A stretch of DNA of 64,000 nt from Kribbella solani. Lineage in GTDB: Bacteria > Actinomycetota > Actinomycetes > Propionibacteriales > Kribbellaceae. Shown one piece after another: positions 7,490 through 15,301 of the stretch (position 1 is its first letter; every line of letters starts with the position of its first letter). The stretch covers positions 5,890,001 through 5,954,000 of the forward strand of contig NZ_JACHNF010000001.1 in the NCBI RefSeq assembly GCF_014205295.1, in the 5' to 3' direction. Below the pieces are notes generated by a model that saw nothing but the letters and a program-made list of their open reading frames with translations, made no database searches and was not told the DNA's origin. The position numbers and the translations under genes were made by a program.

Positions 7490-8185
7490 TCAGTCCTGAT
7501 CGAAAATTGGACGCAACCGGGAACGGGAGGCCTCGATGTGTGACCGCATCGCGGCGGCTGCTTCCTCCGGGTCGCCCTTGCGGACAGCGCTGACCACTGT
7601 CTTGTGCTCTCGCAACGCTTTCGTCGCGATGCCGCCACCGTAGTACAGCCGGAAGAGGTGCAGGTGGCAATGCGTCCGCTGGAAGGACAGCCGCGCTGTC
7701 TCGTTCCCGGCCAGTTCGAGTACGAGGTCGTGGAACCGCTGGTCGTGCGCGGCCATCGCCCGGTAGCTCTCGTACGACGGGCGGTCGGGTACATCGGTGT
7801 AACTCAGCATTTCGGCCTTCAGCCGGGCCAGGTCCTCGGCGCCGGAGCGCTCCGCGGCACGCGCGGCCGCCCACGGCTCGATGTGCAGCCGGAACTCGAA
7901 CAGGTCCTCGAACTCGGCGCGGGTCAGCCGCGAGGACACCCGGTACCCGCGGAGTGGCTCCTTGATCACCAGGCCGTCGGACTCGAGCCGGGCCAGCGAC
8001 TCGCGGATGGGGGTCTGGGAAATGCCCAGCTCGCGGGTCAGCGCGTCGATGTTCAGCCGGGTGCCCGGCTCGACCACGCTGTCCATGATCAGGCCCTTGA
8101 CCGTCTCGTAGACGTCGTCGCTCAGCACCTGTCGCTGGGGCAGGCGGCTGAGCTGCCCGGCCAGGCCCACATGTGCATCAGTCAC
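7490..8185 (-). CDS. GntR/FadR-family (FCD) transcriptional regulator of the deoxy-sugar cluster
   Basis: A 231-aa protein from GTG 8185, preceded by a strong AGGAGG eight bases away. The N-terminal winged helix reads LSDDVYETVKGLIMDSVVEPG, then LTRELGISQTPIRESLARLES, and the C-terminal FCD ligand domain has the expected acidic/His metal pocket (FRLHIEPWAAA, HDQRFHDLVLELAGN, REHKTVVSAV). Sugar-acid intermediates are usual ligands. It is divergent from the dehydratase gene and leads the hydrolase gene. The palindrome at 8275-8286 between the two promoters is its probable operator. Confidence 0.85.
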   Translation of the reverse strand: MTDAHVGLAGQLSRLPQRQVLSDDVYETVKGLIMDSVVEPGTRLNIDALTRELGISQTPIRESLARLESDGLVIKEPLRGYRVSSRLTRAEFEDLFEFRLHIEPWAAARAAERSGAEDLARLKAEMLSYTDVPDRPSYESYRAMAAHDQRFHDLVLELAGNETARLSFQRTHCHLHLFRLYYGGGIATKALREHKTVVSAVRKGDPEEAAAAMRSHIEASRSRLRPIFDQD

Positions 8186-8274
8186 CTGTCGCTCCTCCTG
8201 GGAACCCATTCTGCCCGACGCGCGGTCCGCCTTGACTGGTCCAGTGTGAAGCGGCAGCATCGAGTTTGCGCAAT

Positions 8275-8286
8275 ATCCTATAGGAT
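8275..8286. promoter_or_regulatory. palindromic operator ATCCTATAGGAT
   Basis: A perfect 12-bp palindrome in the divergent gap between the GntR gene (start 8185) and the dehydratase gene (start 8301). It is AT-rich in a GC-rich setting, sits just upstream of the dehydratase ribosome site (GGGAGGA at 8290-8296) and has the form of known FCD-type GntR sites. It probably blocks transcription of both units until the sugar-acid ligand binds. Confidence 0.65.
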
Positions 8287-8300
8287 CTTGGGAGGACTCT

Positions 8301-9392
8301 GTGGGTACGCCGATCGTCCGCGCCGAGGCCTGGCTGGTCGACCTCGAGGTGGAAACCGTCCGGACCGATGCCGTGCAGGCGTTCCTCAAGCAGGAGACCA
8401 TCTTCGTCGAGCTCGCGACCGCCGACGGGCTGACCGGCGTCGGCTACTCGTACACGATCGGCACCGGCGGCACCTCCGTACTCGCGCTGCTCCGCGATCA
8501 CCTGCTGCCACGACTGGTCGGTACGGATGCGCGCAACGTCGAGGCGCTGTGGTCGGACCTGTTCTGGTCGACGCACGCGACAACCGTGGGCGCGATCACC
8601 TCGCTGGCGCTGGCGGCCGTCGACACCGCGCTGTGGGACCTGCGTTGTCTGCGAGCGGACGAGCCGTTGTGGCGGCTGGCCGGCGGCTATCGGCAGCAGG
8701 TGCCGTTGTACGACACCGAAGGCGGCTGGTTGCAGCTGGCAACGGACGAGCTGGTCGCCGGTGCGCTCGCGTCGCAGCGGGCCGGCTGGTCAGGGGTGAA
8801 GCTCAAGGTCGGAAAACCCCACGTACACGAGGATCTGGAGCGGCTTCGCGCGGTTCGGGACGCGGTCGGTCCGGCGATGGACATCATGGTCGACGCCAAC
8901 CAGTCGATGACGTACGCCGAAGCGCGGCGGCGGGCGGCGGCGTACGAGACCGTGGACCTGACCTGGTTCGAGGAGCCGTTGCCGGCCGATGACGTGACCG
9001 GGCATGTCCGGCTGTCGGAGTCGACGTCGATTCCGATCGCGGTGGGGGAGTCGTTGTACTCGGTGTCGCAGTTCCGCGAGTACGTTGCCGCCGGAGGTGC
9101 CGGGATCGTCCAGGTCGATGTGGCGCGGATCGGTGGCATCACGCCGTGGTTGAAGGTGGCGCATCTGGCCGAGGCGTTCAATCTCGAGGTGTGTCCGCAT
9201 TTCCTGATGGAGTTGCATGTGAGCCTGACCGCTGCCGTACCCAACGGCCGGTACGTCGAGCACATTCCGCAGTTGCGGGCGATCACGTCGACCGAGCTGG
9301 CTATCGTCGACGGGCACGCGGTCGCACCGGACGTACCCGGTCTCGGTATCGACTGGAACCGGGACGCGATCGACGACCGCAGGGTCGGCTGA
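8301..9392 (+). CDS. mandelate racemase/muconate-lactonising (enolase superfamily) sugar-acid dehydratase
   Basis: A 363-aa protein, GTG 8301 with GGGAGGA upstream. It has the capping N-terminal domain and a TIM barrel with all enolase-superfamily landmarks: K167-x-K169 (VKLKVGK), metal ligands D198 (VDAN), E224 (FEEP) and E250 (VGES), and the D273/H300 dyad (QVDVARIGG, CPHFLMELH). These catalyse proton abstraction next to a carboxylate and dehydration to a 2-keto-3-deoxy acid. With the hydrolase and lactonase here, L-fuconate or L-rhamnonate is a likely substrate, but specificity is not decided by sequence. It is followed at 30 bp by the amidohydrolase. Confidence 0.82.
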   Translation: MGTPIVRAEAWLVDLEVETVRTDAVQAFLKQETIFVELATADGLTGVGYSYTIGTGGTSVLALLRDHLLPRLVGTDARNVEALWSDLFWSTHATTVGAITSLALAAVDTALWDLRCLRADEPLWRLAGGYRQQVPLYDTEGGWLQLATDELVAGALASQRAGWSGVKLKVGKPHVHEDLERLRAVRDAVGPAMDIMVDANQSMTYAEARRRAAAYETVDLTWFEEPLPADDVTGHVRLSESTSIPIAVGESLYSVSQFREYVAAGGAGIVQVDVARIGGITPWLKVAHLAEAFNLEVCPHFLMELHVSLTAAVPNGRYVEHIPQLRAITSTELAIVDGHAVAPDVPGLGIDWNRDAIDDRRVG

Positions 9393-9422
9393 GGTTCGGA
9401 TGAAGGTCGGATGAGGAGAGCC

Positions 9423-10262
9423 ATGGGCAGGGTTGACGCGCATCATCACATCTGGGATCTGACCGTCCGGGAGCAGTCCTGGATGGTCGGTCCGGAGCTG
9501 GATCCGATTCGCCGCAGCTTCTCGATCGACGATCTGGTACCACTGGCCGCGACCGCCGACGTCACGGCGACGGTGCTCGTACAGACGGTCAGCCTGCTTG
9601 ACGAGACCGTCGAACTCCTTGAGGTTGCTGCTGGCAACGAGTTGGTGGCGGGCGTGGTGGGCTGGGTCGATCTGACCGCCGACGATGTCGGTGAAGTGCT
9701 GGCTGGATTGCTGGCGCGTCCGGATGGCGTTTATTTGAAGGGCATTCGGCATCAGGTACACGACGAGCCGGATGACAACTGGCTGCTCCGCCCCGACGTA
9801 CGGCGCGGCCTCGCCGCGGTCGCCGACGCCGGTTTGGCGTACGACCTGCTGACCAAGCCACCACACTTGCCGGCCGCGATCGAAACCGTCCGCAACCTGC
9901 CACAACTCACCTTCGTCGTCGACCACATCTCCAAACCAAAAATCGGCGATCCGCTCGAACCATGGGCAACCCAGCTCCAAGAACTGGCCGCCCTCCCGAA
10001 CGTGACCTGCAAACTCTCCGGCATGGTCACCGAAGCCCCCTGGACCACCTGGAAACCCACAGACCTCCAGCCGTACGCCGACACCGTCCTGAACGCCTTC
10101 GGCCCGAACCGAGTCATGTTCGGCTCAGACTGGCCGGTCTGCCTACTAGCCGCGTCCTACAACCAGGTACTCGAAACCGCCGAAACCCTAACCACCACCC
10201 TGACCCCCACCGAACAACACTCCATCTTCAAAACCACCGCCACCGACACATACGGGCTGTAA
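9423..10262 (+). CDS. amidohydrolase-2 family lactonase (L-fuconolactonase-like)
   Basis: A 279-aa protein. ATG 9423 is chosen over ATG 9411 because GAGGAG precedes it at the right distance. The metal-binding start reads VDAHHHIWD, then GIRHQVHDE and VVDHISKPKI, and the late Asp is in MFGSDWPVC. This is the COG3618 family, which hydrolyses sugar lactones to the acids used by dehydratases such as the preceding gene. Codon use in the last third shifts to C-ending Thr/Pro/Asn codons with ACC runs, as in several gene ends here. The next gene starts directly at its stop. Confidence 0.8.
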   Translation: MGRVDAHHHIWDLTVREQSWMVGPELDPIRRSFSIDDLVPLAATADVTATVLVQTVSLLDETVELLEVAAGNELVAGVVGWVDLTADDVGEVLAGLLARPDGVYLKGIRHQVHDEPDDNWLLRPDVRRGLAAVADAGLAYDLLTKPPHLPAAIETVRNLPQLTFVVDHISKPKIGDPLEPWATQLQELAALPNVTCKLSGMVTEAPWTTWKPTDLQPYADTVLNAFGPNRVMFGSDWPVCLLAASYNQVLETAETLTTTLTPTEQHSIFKTTATDTYGL

Positions 10263-11240
10263 ATGGAACTCCGAGTCTCCGACCGCGATCCGGCCGCGTT
10301 CCAGCAGCCACTGACAGCTGAGGAGATCGAGGCGGTCTGCCAGCGCGCGTTCGGTCTTGAAGCGGTAGTTGCGGTCGAGCTGGGGTTCGGCGGGTACAAC
10401 TCCGTGTACCTGGTCGATCTGCGCGGACGGGACGAACCCGTGATCCTGAGGGCGGCGCCGGAGGAGGCGGTGCAGTACGGGTCCGAGCGGCGGCTGATGC
10501 GGAACGAGTATGCGACTGTTCCGTGGCTGGCGACGATCGCGCCGTTGATGCCGCGTGTGCTTGCGGTGGACTGGTCACATGAGGTGATCGATCGCGACTG
10601 GATGATCCAGACCCGCGTACCGGGCATCCCGGCACCGGAGCACCTCGGCACGTACCCGCGCTCCTGCCGTACGACGTTCTTCCGTCAGCTAGGCGCGATC
10701 ACCCGGGCAGTACACGACGTACGCGGCCCACACTTCGGCCGAGTCGACAGCACCGGGTACGACTCGTGGAGCGATGCCGTCGTCGCGTCCCTCGCACAAA
10801 TCGCCGACGATCTGGCGCGCCTGAATCTCGACGCCACAGACGTCCACCGGCTAACCGCCATCGCCCGGCAAAACCACGCGATCCTCGACGAAATCAAAGA
10901 ACCACGCCTACTCACCGGCGACCTCTGGACTGTCAACTGCCTACTCGTCGCGGACGCCCCCGAGCCACAAATCTCCGGCGTACTCGACTTCGACCGCACC
11001 GAATTCGGCGACCCGGCCGCCGACTGGACCATCCGCATGGCCCAGGCCAAACCCGACGAACGCACCTCCTTCTGGGACACGTACGGCACCCCGCCCGAGT
11101 CCCCGGCCACCTGGCGCTCCGCCCTCTACGAAGCCCGCCACCTGGCTACCCTCCGCCTGGAACGCCACCGCCTGGCCAACCCCCAAGCCGTCCAATCCAC
11201 CTACCCCGAAATTGCAAGACTGCTGACGGCGCTCAGCTGA
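10263..11240 (+). CDS. aminoglycoside-phosphotransferase-fold kinase
   Basis: A 325-aa protein starting ATG directly after the lactonase TAA. It has the APH/choline-kinase fold: a nucleotide-binding Gly stretch (ELGFGGYNSVYLVDL), the VILRA lysine-position strand (here Arg), the catalytic loop LLTGDLWTVNCLL and the metal-binding LDFDRTEFGDPAADW. The usual His of the HGD loop is Thr, but the catalytic Asp and downstream Asn are kept. Family members phosphorylate antibiotics, fructosamines, homoserine or sugars. Being the last gene of a sugar operon, it may act on a sugar or clear a by-product; resistance is only one possibility. Confidence 0.7.
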   Translation: MELRVSDRDPAAFQQPLTAEEIEAVCQRAFGLEAVVAVELGFGGYNSVYLVDLRGRDEPVILRAAPEEAVQYGSERRLMRNEYATVPWLATIAPLMPRVLAVDWSHEVIDRDWMIQTRVPGIPAPEHLGTYPRSCRTTFFRQLGAITRAVHDVRGPHFGRVDSTGYDSWSDAVVASLAQIADDLARLNLDATDVHRLTAIARQNHAILDEIKEPRLLTGDLWTVNCLLVADAPEPQISGVLDFDRTEFGDPAADWTIRMAQAKPDERTSFWDTYGTPPESPATWRSALYEARHLATLRLERHRLANPQAVQSTYPEIARLLTALS

Positions 11241-11244
11241 GTGG

Positions 11245-12444
11245 TCAGCCGCGGCGGCCGGTGCGGGTGGCGAAGTCGTCGAGGGCGGTGATGACCTCGC
11301 GCGCGATCCACGCGCGGTCCCGCTTGCCGGTCGAGATCTGCTTCAGGATCTCCGCCTCGACCAATTGATCGACCGCGCGCTGTGCAGCCGGCTGGGAGAC
11401 ATCCAGGTGCTGCTGTACGTGCTTGACGGTAACCGCCGGTTGGCTGAGCAGGTATGAAAGCAGACGACGCGCGGCGGAGCCCTGTCGCGATGGAAGGAGC
11501 TGTTGCCAGGTCGAGTAGATCTCACCCAGATCCCCGACCAACCGACGGCCGTTGCCGACAGCAGCGAACGACGCGCGGCTGAACTGCGTGATGATCGCGG
11601 TGGGGTCACCATCGCGGTACGAGCCGAGAGCCGCGAAGTACGCCGCGGTGTCGGTCAGAAGGCCGGCGGAAACGGGAACTGTCAGTCGGCGAGTCACGCC
11701 GGCCCGGCGCAGCATCGCGTGGACCAACGTCCGGCCGATCCGGCCGTTTCCGTCGTTGAACGGGTGAATCGTCTCGAACTGAGCGTGTGCGATCGAGACC
11801 TGGGTGAGAACCGGGATGTCCGTACGCAGGCAGAAGCTGACCAGGTCGTCCATCAACTCCGCGACGCGCTCCGGCCGGGGCGGGACGAAGGTCGCGGTGT
11901 GCGGCGTCGGGCCGCCGCCGATCCAGACCTGACCATCGCGAAGCTGACCAGGACGCGCGTACGCCTGGTCGTGCATCAGCGCGCGGTGTGCGGCCAGGAT
12001 CGAATCGGTGCTGAGATCATCGGCCAGGTCGATCGCCTTCTGCATCGAATCGACGTTCGCGGCGACCAGGCGCGCGTTCTGGCCTGCTGACTCGTTCAGC
12101 GCGGCGACGGCCAGTGCCTTCGCTCCGGCGGTGACACCCTCGATCTGCGATGACGATGCCGACTCGGTGCGGAGCAGCACGACGGCGAGCGGGGCGAGTT
12201 CGCCATCCGCGCGCGGAAGTGCCGCCGAGAGTTCGGCGTCGAAGCGGGAGATCTCGACCAGCGCGTCCTCGGCCGCGGCGGCGATCTCGCCGGGAATGTC
12301 GAAGGCCAGGTCGGTGATCGCCGGCGGGATCGAGGCCAGGTACTGACCCTTGGCCGCGGCGCGCTCACGCCGGGACATCGGCGCGTCCGGCCCGTCCCAA
12401 GGGCAGCGCTCCCAGCCGACCGACAGTTGGTTCACCTCAGACAC
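11245..12444 (-). CDS. Fic/DOC-family protein with N-terminal inhibitory motif and C-terminal winged helix
   Basis: A 399-aa class II Fic protein. The active-site loop HPFNDGNGRIGR is at 227-238, with the catalytic His and all phosphate-binding residues present, so AMP transfer to a Ser/Thr/Tyr hydroxyl is expected. The alpha-inhibitor S-S-Q-I-E-G (S98, E102, G103) precedes the Fic core, so it is self-inhibited and may also de-AMPylate. The C-terminus (SYLLSQPAVTVKHVQQHL, then DVSQPAAQRAVDQLVEAEIL) is a winged helix that could bind DNA. GTG 12444 is the only reasonable start and lies inside a 14-bp inverted repeat; with no Shine-Dalgarno sequence, translation is probably leaderless and autorepressed. 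It follows dinB on the same strand. Confidence 0.88.
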   Translation of the reverse strand: MSEVNQLSVGWERCPWDGPDAPMSRRERAAAKGQYLASIPPAITDLAFDIPGEIAAAAEDALVEISRFDAELSAALPRADGELAPLAVVLLRTESASSSQIEGVTAGAKALAVAALNESAGQNARLVAANVDSMQKAIDLADDLSTDSILAAHRALMHDQAYARPGQLRDGQVWIGGGPTPHTATFVPPRPERVAELMDDLVSFCLRTDIPVLTQVSIAHAQFETIHPFNDGNGRIGRTLVHAMLRRAGVTRRLTVPVSAGLLTDTAAYFAALGSYRDGDPTAIITQFSRASFAAVGNGRRLVGDLGEIYSTWQQLLPSRQGSAARRLLSYLLSQPAVTVKHVQQHLDVSQPAAQRAVDQLVEAEILKQISTGKRDRAWIAREVITALDDFATRTGRRG

Positions 12445-12477
12445 TATATAACTTTATCTACAGAAAGTTATATAGTG
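12442..12477. promoter_or_regulatory. perfect 14-bp inverted repeat over the fic start codon and dinB stop
   Basis: Arm CACTATATAACTTT (12442-12455), spacer ATCTACAG, arm AAAGTTATATAGTG (12464-12477). The arms are perfect complements and very AT-rich in 70% GC DNA. The repeat covers the fic GTG and the dinB TAA. It may be the operator of the Fic winged helix. A TAGATA in the spacer region could serve as the -10 of a leaderless promoter. Confidence 0.7.
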
Positions 12478-13631
12478 ATCGGTTCGTCGGGGGTGGGTGG
12501 GAGGAACTCGAGGCGGACGCCGAGGAGGCGGATGGGGCGGTGGAGGTCGAACTTTTCGAGGAGGGAGTGGGCGGTGGTGGCGATTGTTTCGGGGTCCTGG
12601 GTGGGGGACGGGAGTTTTCGGCTCTTGATGGGGGTGTAGAAGGTGGTGAAGCGGACCTTTACCCAGATGCGTTGGATGGTGCGGCCTTCGGCTACTACGT
12701 CGTTGGTTACCTGGATGGCGATGCGGCGTAGTTCGGCGGCGATGGTGGTGGGGTCGGTGAGATCCTCGGGGAAGGTTTCCTCGCGGCTGCGGGAGACCGG
12801 TTCGCGGGGGACGTCGGTGACCTGGGTGTCGCCGAGGCCGCGGCCGAGGGCGGCGTACCAGGCGCCCATTTTCGGGCCGAAGCGTTTCTTCAGGAGGTCG
12901 ACGTCGGCGGCGGCCAGGTCCGCGACGGTGCTGATGCCGAGTTCGTTCAGGTTGTGTTCCATCCGCGAGCCGACGCCCCACAGGTCGCGGACCGGGCGGT
13001 GGTCCATCACCTGGCGCCAGTTGGCCGCGGTCAGGCGGTAGATCCCGGCGGCAGTTCCACCGGCTGAGTCGGCTGTACGCGTGGTGGGGCCGGCGGCTTC
13101 CGACGGTCCGGTGGTTTCGGACGGTTCGGCGGGTTCGAAGGGTTCGGCGTGGGAGCGTTTGTGTTTGGCGAAGCCGGTGGCCAGTTTGGCGCGGGTTTTG
13201 TTGTCGCCGATGCCTACCGAGCAGGTGAGCGCGGTCCGGGCCTCGACGGCGGCGCGGAGTTCGGCGGCGAGGGCTTCGGGGTCGTCGGTCTCGGCGCCGA
13301 CGAAGCATTCGTCCCAGCCCCAGACCTCGACCACGACCGGAAACGAACGCAGCGTGTCCATCACCTCGGTCGACGCGGCCTCGTAGGTGGCCGGGTCGGA
13401 CGGCAGGAACACGGCCTGCGGGCACTTCTTGTACGCCGCCCGCACCGGCATCCCCGATCGCACACCGAAGGCCCGTGCTTCGTACGAGGCGGTGGCGACC
13501 ACCTGTCGCGGCTGGGTCGGGTCACCGGAGCCACCGACCACGACCGGGAGCCCGCGTAGTTCAGGCCGGCGCCTGATCTCGACGGCCGCGATGAACTGAT
13601 CCATGTCCACGTGCAGGAGCCACCAGCTCAT
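12468..13631 (-). CDS. dinB: DNA polymerase IV-like Y-family polymerase
   Basis: A 387-aa translesion polymerase from ATG 13631. The metal-binding start is LLHVDMDQFIAAVE, followed by the nucleotide-gripping region ATASYEARAFGVRSGMP and the second acidic motif VWGWDECFVG, with D and E kept though the usual SIDE context is changed. CSVGIGDNKTRAKLATGFAK starts the palm-to-thumb part, and helix-hairpin-helix residues follow (VRDLWGVGSRMEHNLNELGI). A 35-residue Ser/Glu/Pro/Thr/Gly-rich insertion after GFAKHKR is unusual. The little-finger domain ends at 387 without a clear beta-clamp motif. It acts on damaged DNA at stalled forks. No LexA-type box was seen upstream. Confidence 0.85.
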   Translation of the reverse strand: MSWWLLHVDMDQFIAAVEIRRRPELRGLPVVVGGSGDPTQPRQVVATASYEARAFGVRSGMPVRAAYKKCPQAVFLPSDPATYEAASTEVMDTLRSFPVVVEVWGWDECFVGAETDDPEALAAELRAAVEARTALTCSVGIGDNKTRAKLATGFAKHKRSHAEPFEPAEPSETTGPSEAAGPTTRTADSAGGTAAGIYRLTAANWRQVMDHRPVRDLWGVGSRMEHNLNELGISTVADLAAADVDLLKKRFGPKMGAWYAALGRGLGDTQVTDVPREPVSRSREETFPEDLTDPTTIAAELRRIAIQVTNDVVAEGRTIQRIWVKVRFTTFYTPIKSRKLPSPTQDPETIATTAHSLLEKFDLHRPIRLLGVRLEFLPPTPDEPITI

Positions 13632-13649
13632 ACCTCACAGGTAACCACA

Positions 13650-14492
13650 TCAGCTCGACGCGCTGGAGTACGTCAGCAACCCCCGCCGCCACAGCAAACG
13701 AACTAGTGTCAATGCAACTAGTGTCAATGCAACGCCCACGCCGACGGTCCGCCACCCGAGGTCGCCGGCCAACGCCCGTACCGGGAACGTGGTCGCGAAC
13801 GCCACCGGGAACGCGAACGTCAGGAACGTCCGCACCGCGACCGGGAAGAACACCAACGGATATCGACCCGCCTCCACCAGACTCAGGAACACGAAGCCGA
13901 TCGGGTTCACCGACTGCAGCCAGAACGCCAGGAACGACATCGCCGACCACACCGCCGTCAGCAACACCAGTCCGCACGCGGCCAGTACGACGGCCTGCAC
14001 CACCTGCACCGGACCGGGGGTCAGCCGCGACTGCACCAGTCCGATCGCCAGTACCGCGATGCCGCTGGCAACGTTCGTCAGTTCCGCGACGTTGATCCAC
14101 CGCAGTGTCAGATAGAACTGACTCGACACCGGCCGCAGCAGTACGACGTCCAGCTCGCCTTCGGTCAGGTACGTGGTCATCCGGTTCAGGTTCGGCGCGA
14201 CGAACGTCGCCATCAGCCCGGTGACGATCTGGAACACCCCGACGAGCGCGATCACCTCCGCCCGCGACCACCCGTGTACCTCCTGGGTGAACCCGAACAG
14301 CAGCAACGTCGGTACGATCCCGAGTCCCAACTGCACCAGACCCACGAGCAGCGTGGTCAGAAAGTGCGCCCGGTAGTGCGTCTCGCGAACCACCGCCTGC
14401 GCGAAGAACCGCCGCCACAACCGGAGATGCCGCAGCTGCTTGTGCCCCCAGCCCGAGTCAAGCGGCTCCCGTTCCTCCGCCCAAGTGCTCAT
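13650..14492 (-). CDS. ABC-2 type exporter permease (DUF990/COG3694-like)
   Basis: A 280-aa membrane protein from ATG 14492, which overlaps the preceding permease stop (ATGA). Six hydrophobic segments are seen, including FLTTLLVGLVQLGLGIVP, VVQAVVLAACGLVLLTAVW and the C-terminal VGVALTLVALTLV. With its sister permease and the ATPase it should form an exporter for an unknown substrate. Near the 3' end a perfect 15-bp tandem duplication (13707-13736) doubles the peptide VALTL inside the last membrane helix, a recent in-frame duplication. Confidence 0.8.
   Translation of the reverse strand: MSTWAEEREPLDSGWGHKQLRHLRLWRRFFAQAVVRETHYRAHFLTTLLVGLVQLGLGIVPTLLLFGFTQEVHGWSRAEVIALVGVFQIVTGLMATFVAPNLNRMTTYLTEGELDVVLLRPVSSQFYLTLRWINVAELTNVASGIAVLAIGLVQSRLTPGPVQVVQAVVLAACGLVLLTAVWSAMSFLAFWLQSVNPIGFVFLSLVEAGRYPLVFFPVAVRTFLTFAFPVAFATTFPVRALAGDLGWRTVGVGVALTLVALTLVRLLWRRGLLTYSSASS
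13707..13736. repeat. 15-bp perfect tandem duplication inside a permease gene
   Basis: The unit AACTAGTGTCAATGC occurs twice in a row. It keeps frame and adds five residues (VALTL) to the last transmembrane helix of the gene on the minus strand. The unit is AT-richer than its surroundings and contains the palindrome ACTAGT. Confidence 0.8.
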
Positions 14493-15301
14493 GCCCCCAC
14501 CGCCGAGTACGCGCGAAGACCAGCCGACCAGACGACGCGTGCGAGCGCCGCGAACACCACCACGTACCCGAGCTGAATCCCCAGCCCGGCCAGCAACTCG
14601 TGCCCGCTCAACTGACCGGCGACGATCTCGACCGGAAACGACACCGTGTACCGGAAGGGCTGATGGTCGACGAAACCGCGCGACCACGCAGGCATCAGCG
14701 CCAGCGGTACGACCGCGCCGGACAGTACGCTCGCGATGATCACCCGAGCCTGTACCAGCGCGGTCACGTCATCCATCCAGAACGCCAGCGACGCGATCAG
14801 GATGTCGATCGTGAACACCAGCACCGCGCCCAGCCCGATGCTGACCGCGAACAGCGCCCATCGGCCGACGCCGGACGGGAGGTTCATCGATGCGCGGAAG
14901 ATCCACCAGACGATGCCGATCATCGGCACCAGCGCGAACAGCTTGAGGAACTTCTCCGACAGGTTGTTCGCCACGAACTTGACCAGCAGCGACGCCGGCC
15001 GCACCATCCAGCTCGACAGTTTCCCGAGCCGGATGTCCTGCGCCAGGAACCCCGCCAGCCACGACGACGTCGCCATCGTGACGAACCCGAGCAGCACGAA
15101 GTACGTGGTCACGTACCGCTCGTCGACCGGCAACTTCGCGCCGTTCGCGAGCGCGGTACGCCAGATCAGCAGCGAGATGATCGGCGTACAGATGTTCGCC
15201 AGCATGAAGATGATCCACGCCCCGCGGTACACGGACTGCTGCGCGATGTCGGCCGCGGTCATCCGGCGTACGACGCGGAGGTTCCGCCGGATCGCGTTCA
15301 C
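14489..15301 (-). CDS. ABC-2 type exporter permease (COG4587-like)
   Basis: A 270-aa integral membrane protein from ATG 15301, overlapping the ATPase stop by four bases. About six membrane segments are visible (GAWIIFMLANICTPIISLLI, YFVLLGFVTMATSSWLAGFL, FALVPMIGIVWWIF, FAVSIGLGAVLVFTIDILIA and others). It is the second half of a heteromeric membrane part, consistent with the two different permeases in this operon. Similar three-gene sets export lipids, antibiotics or peptides; the substrate is not evident. Confidence 0.82.
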   Translation of the reverse strand: MNAIRRNLRVVRRMTAADIAQQSVYRGAWIIFMLANICTPIISLLIWRTALANGAKLPVDERYVTTYFVLLGFVTMATSSWLAGFLAQDIRLGKLSSWMVRPASLLVKFVANNLSEKFLKLFALVPMIGIVWWIFRASMNLPSGVGRWALFAVSIGLGAVLVFTIDILIASLAFWMDDVTALVQARVIIASVLSGAVVPLALMPAWSRGFVDHQPFRYTVSFPVEIVAGQLSGHELLAGLGIQLGYVVVFAALARVVWSAGLRAYSAVGA

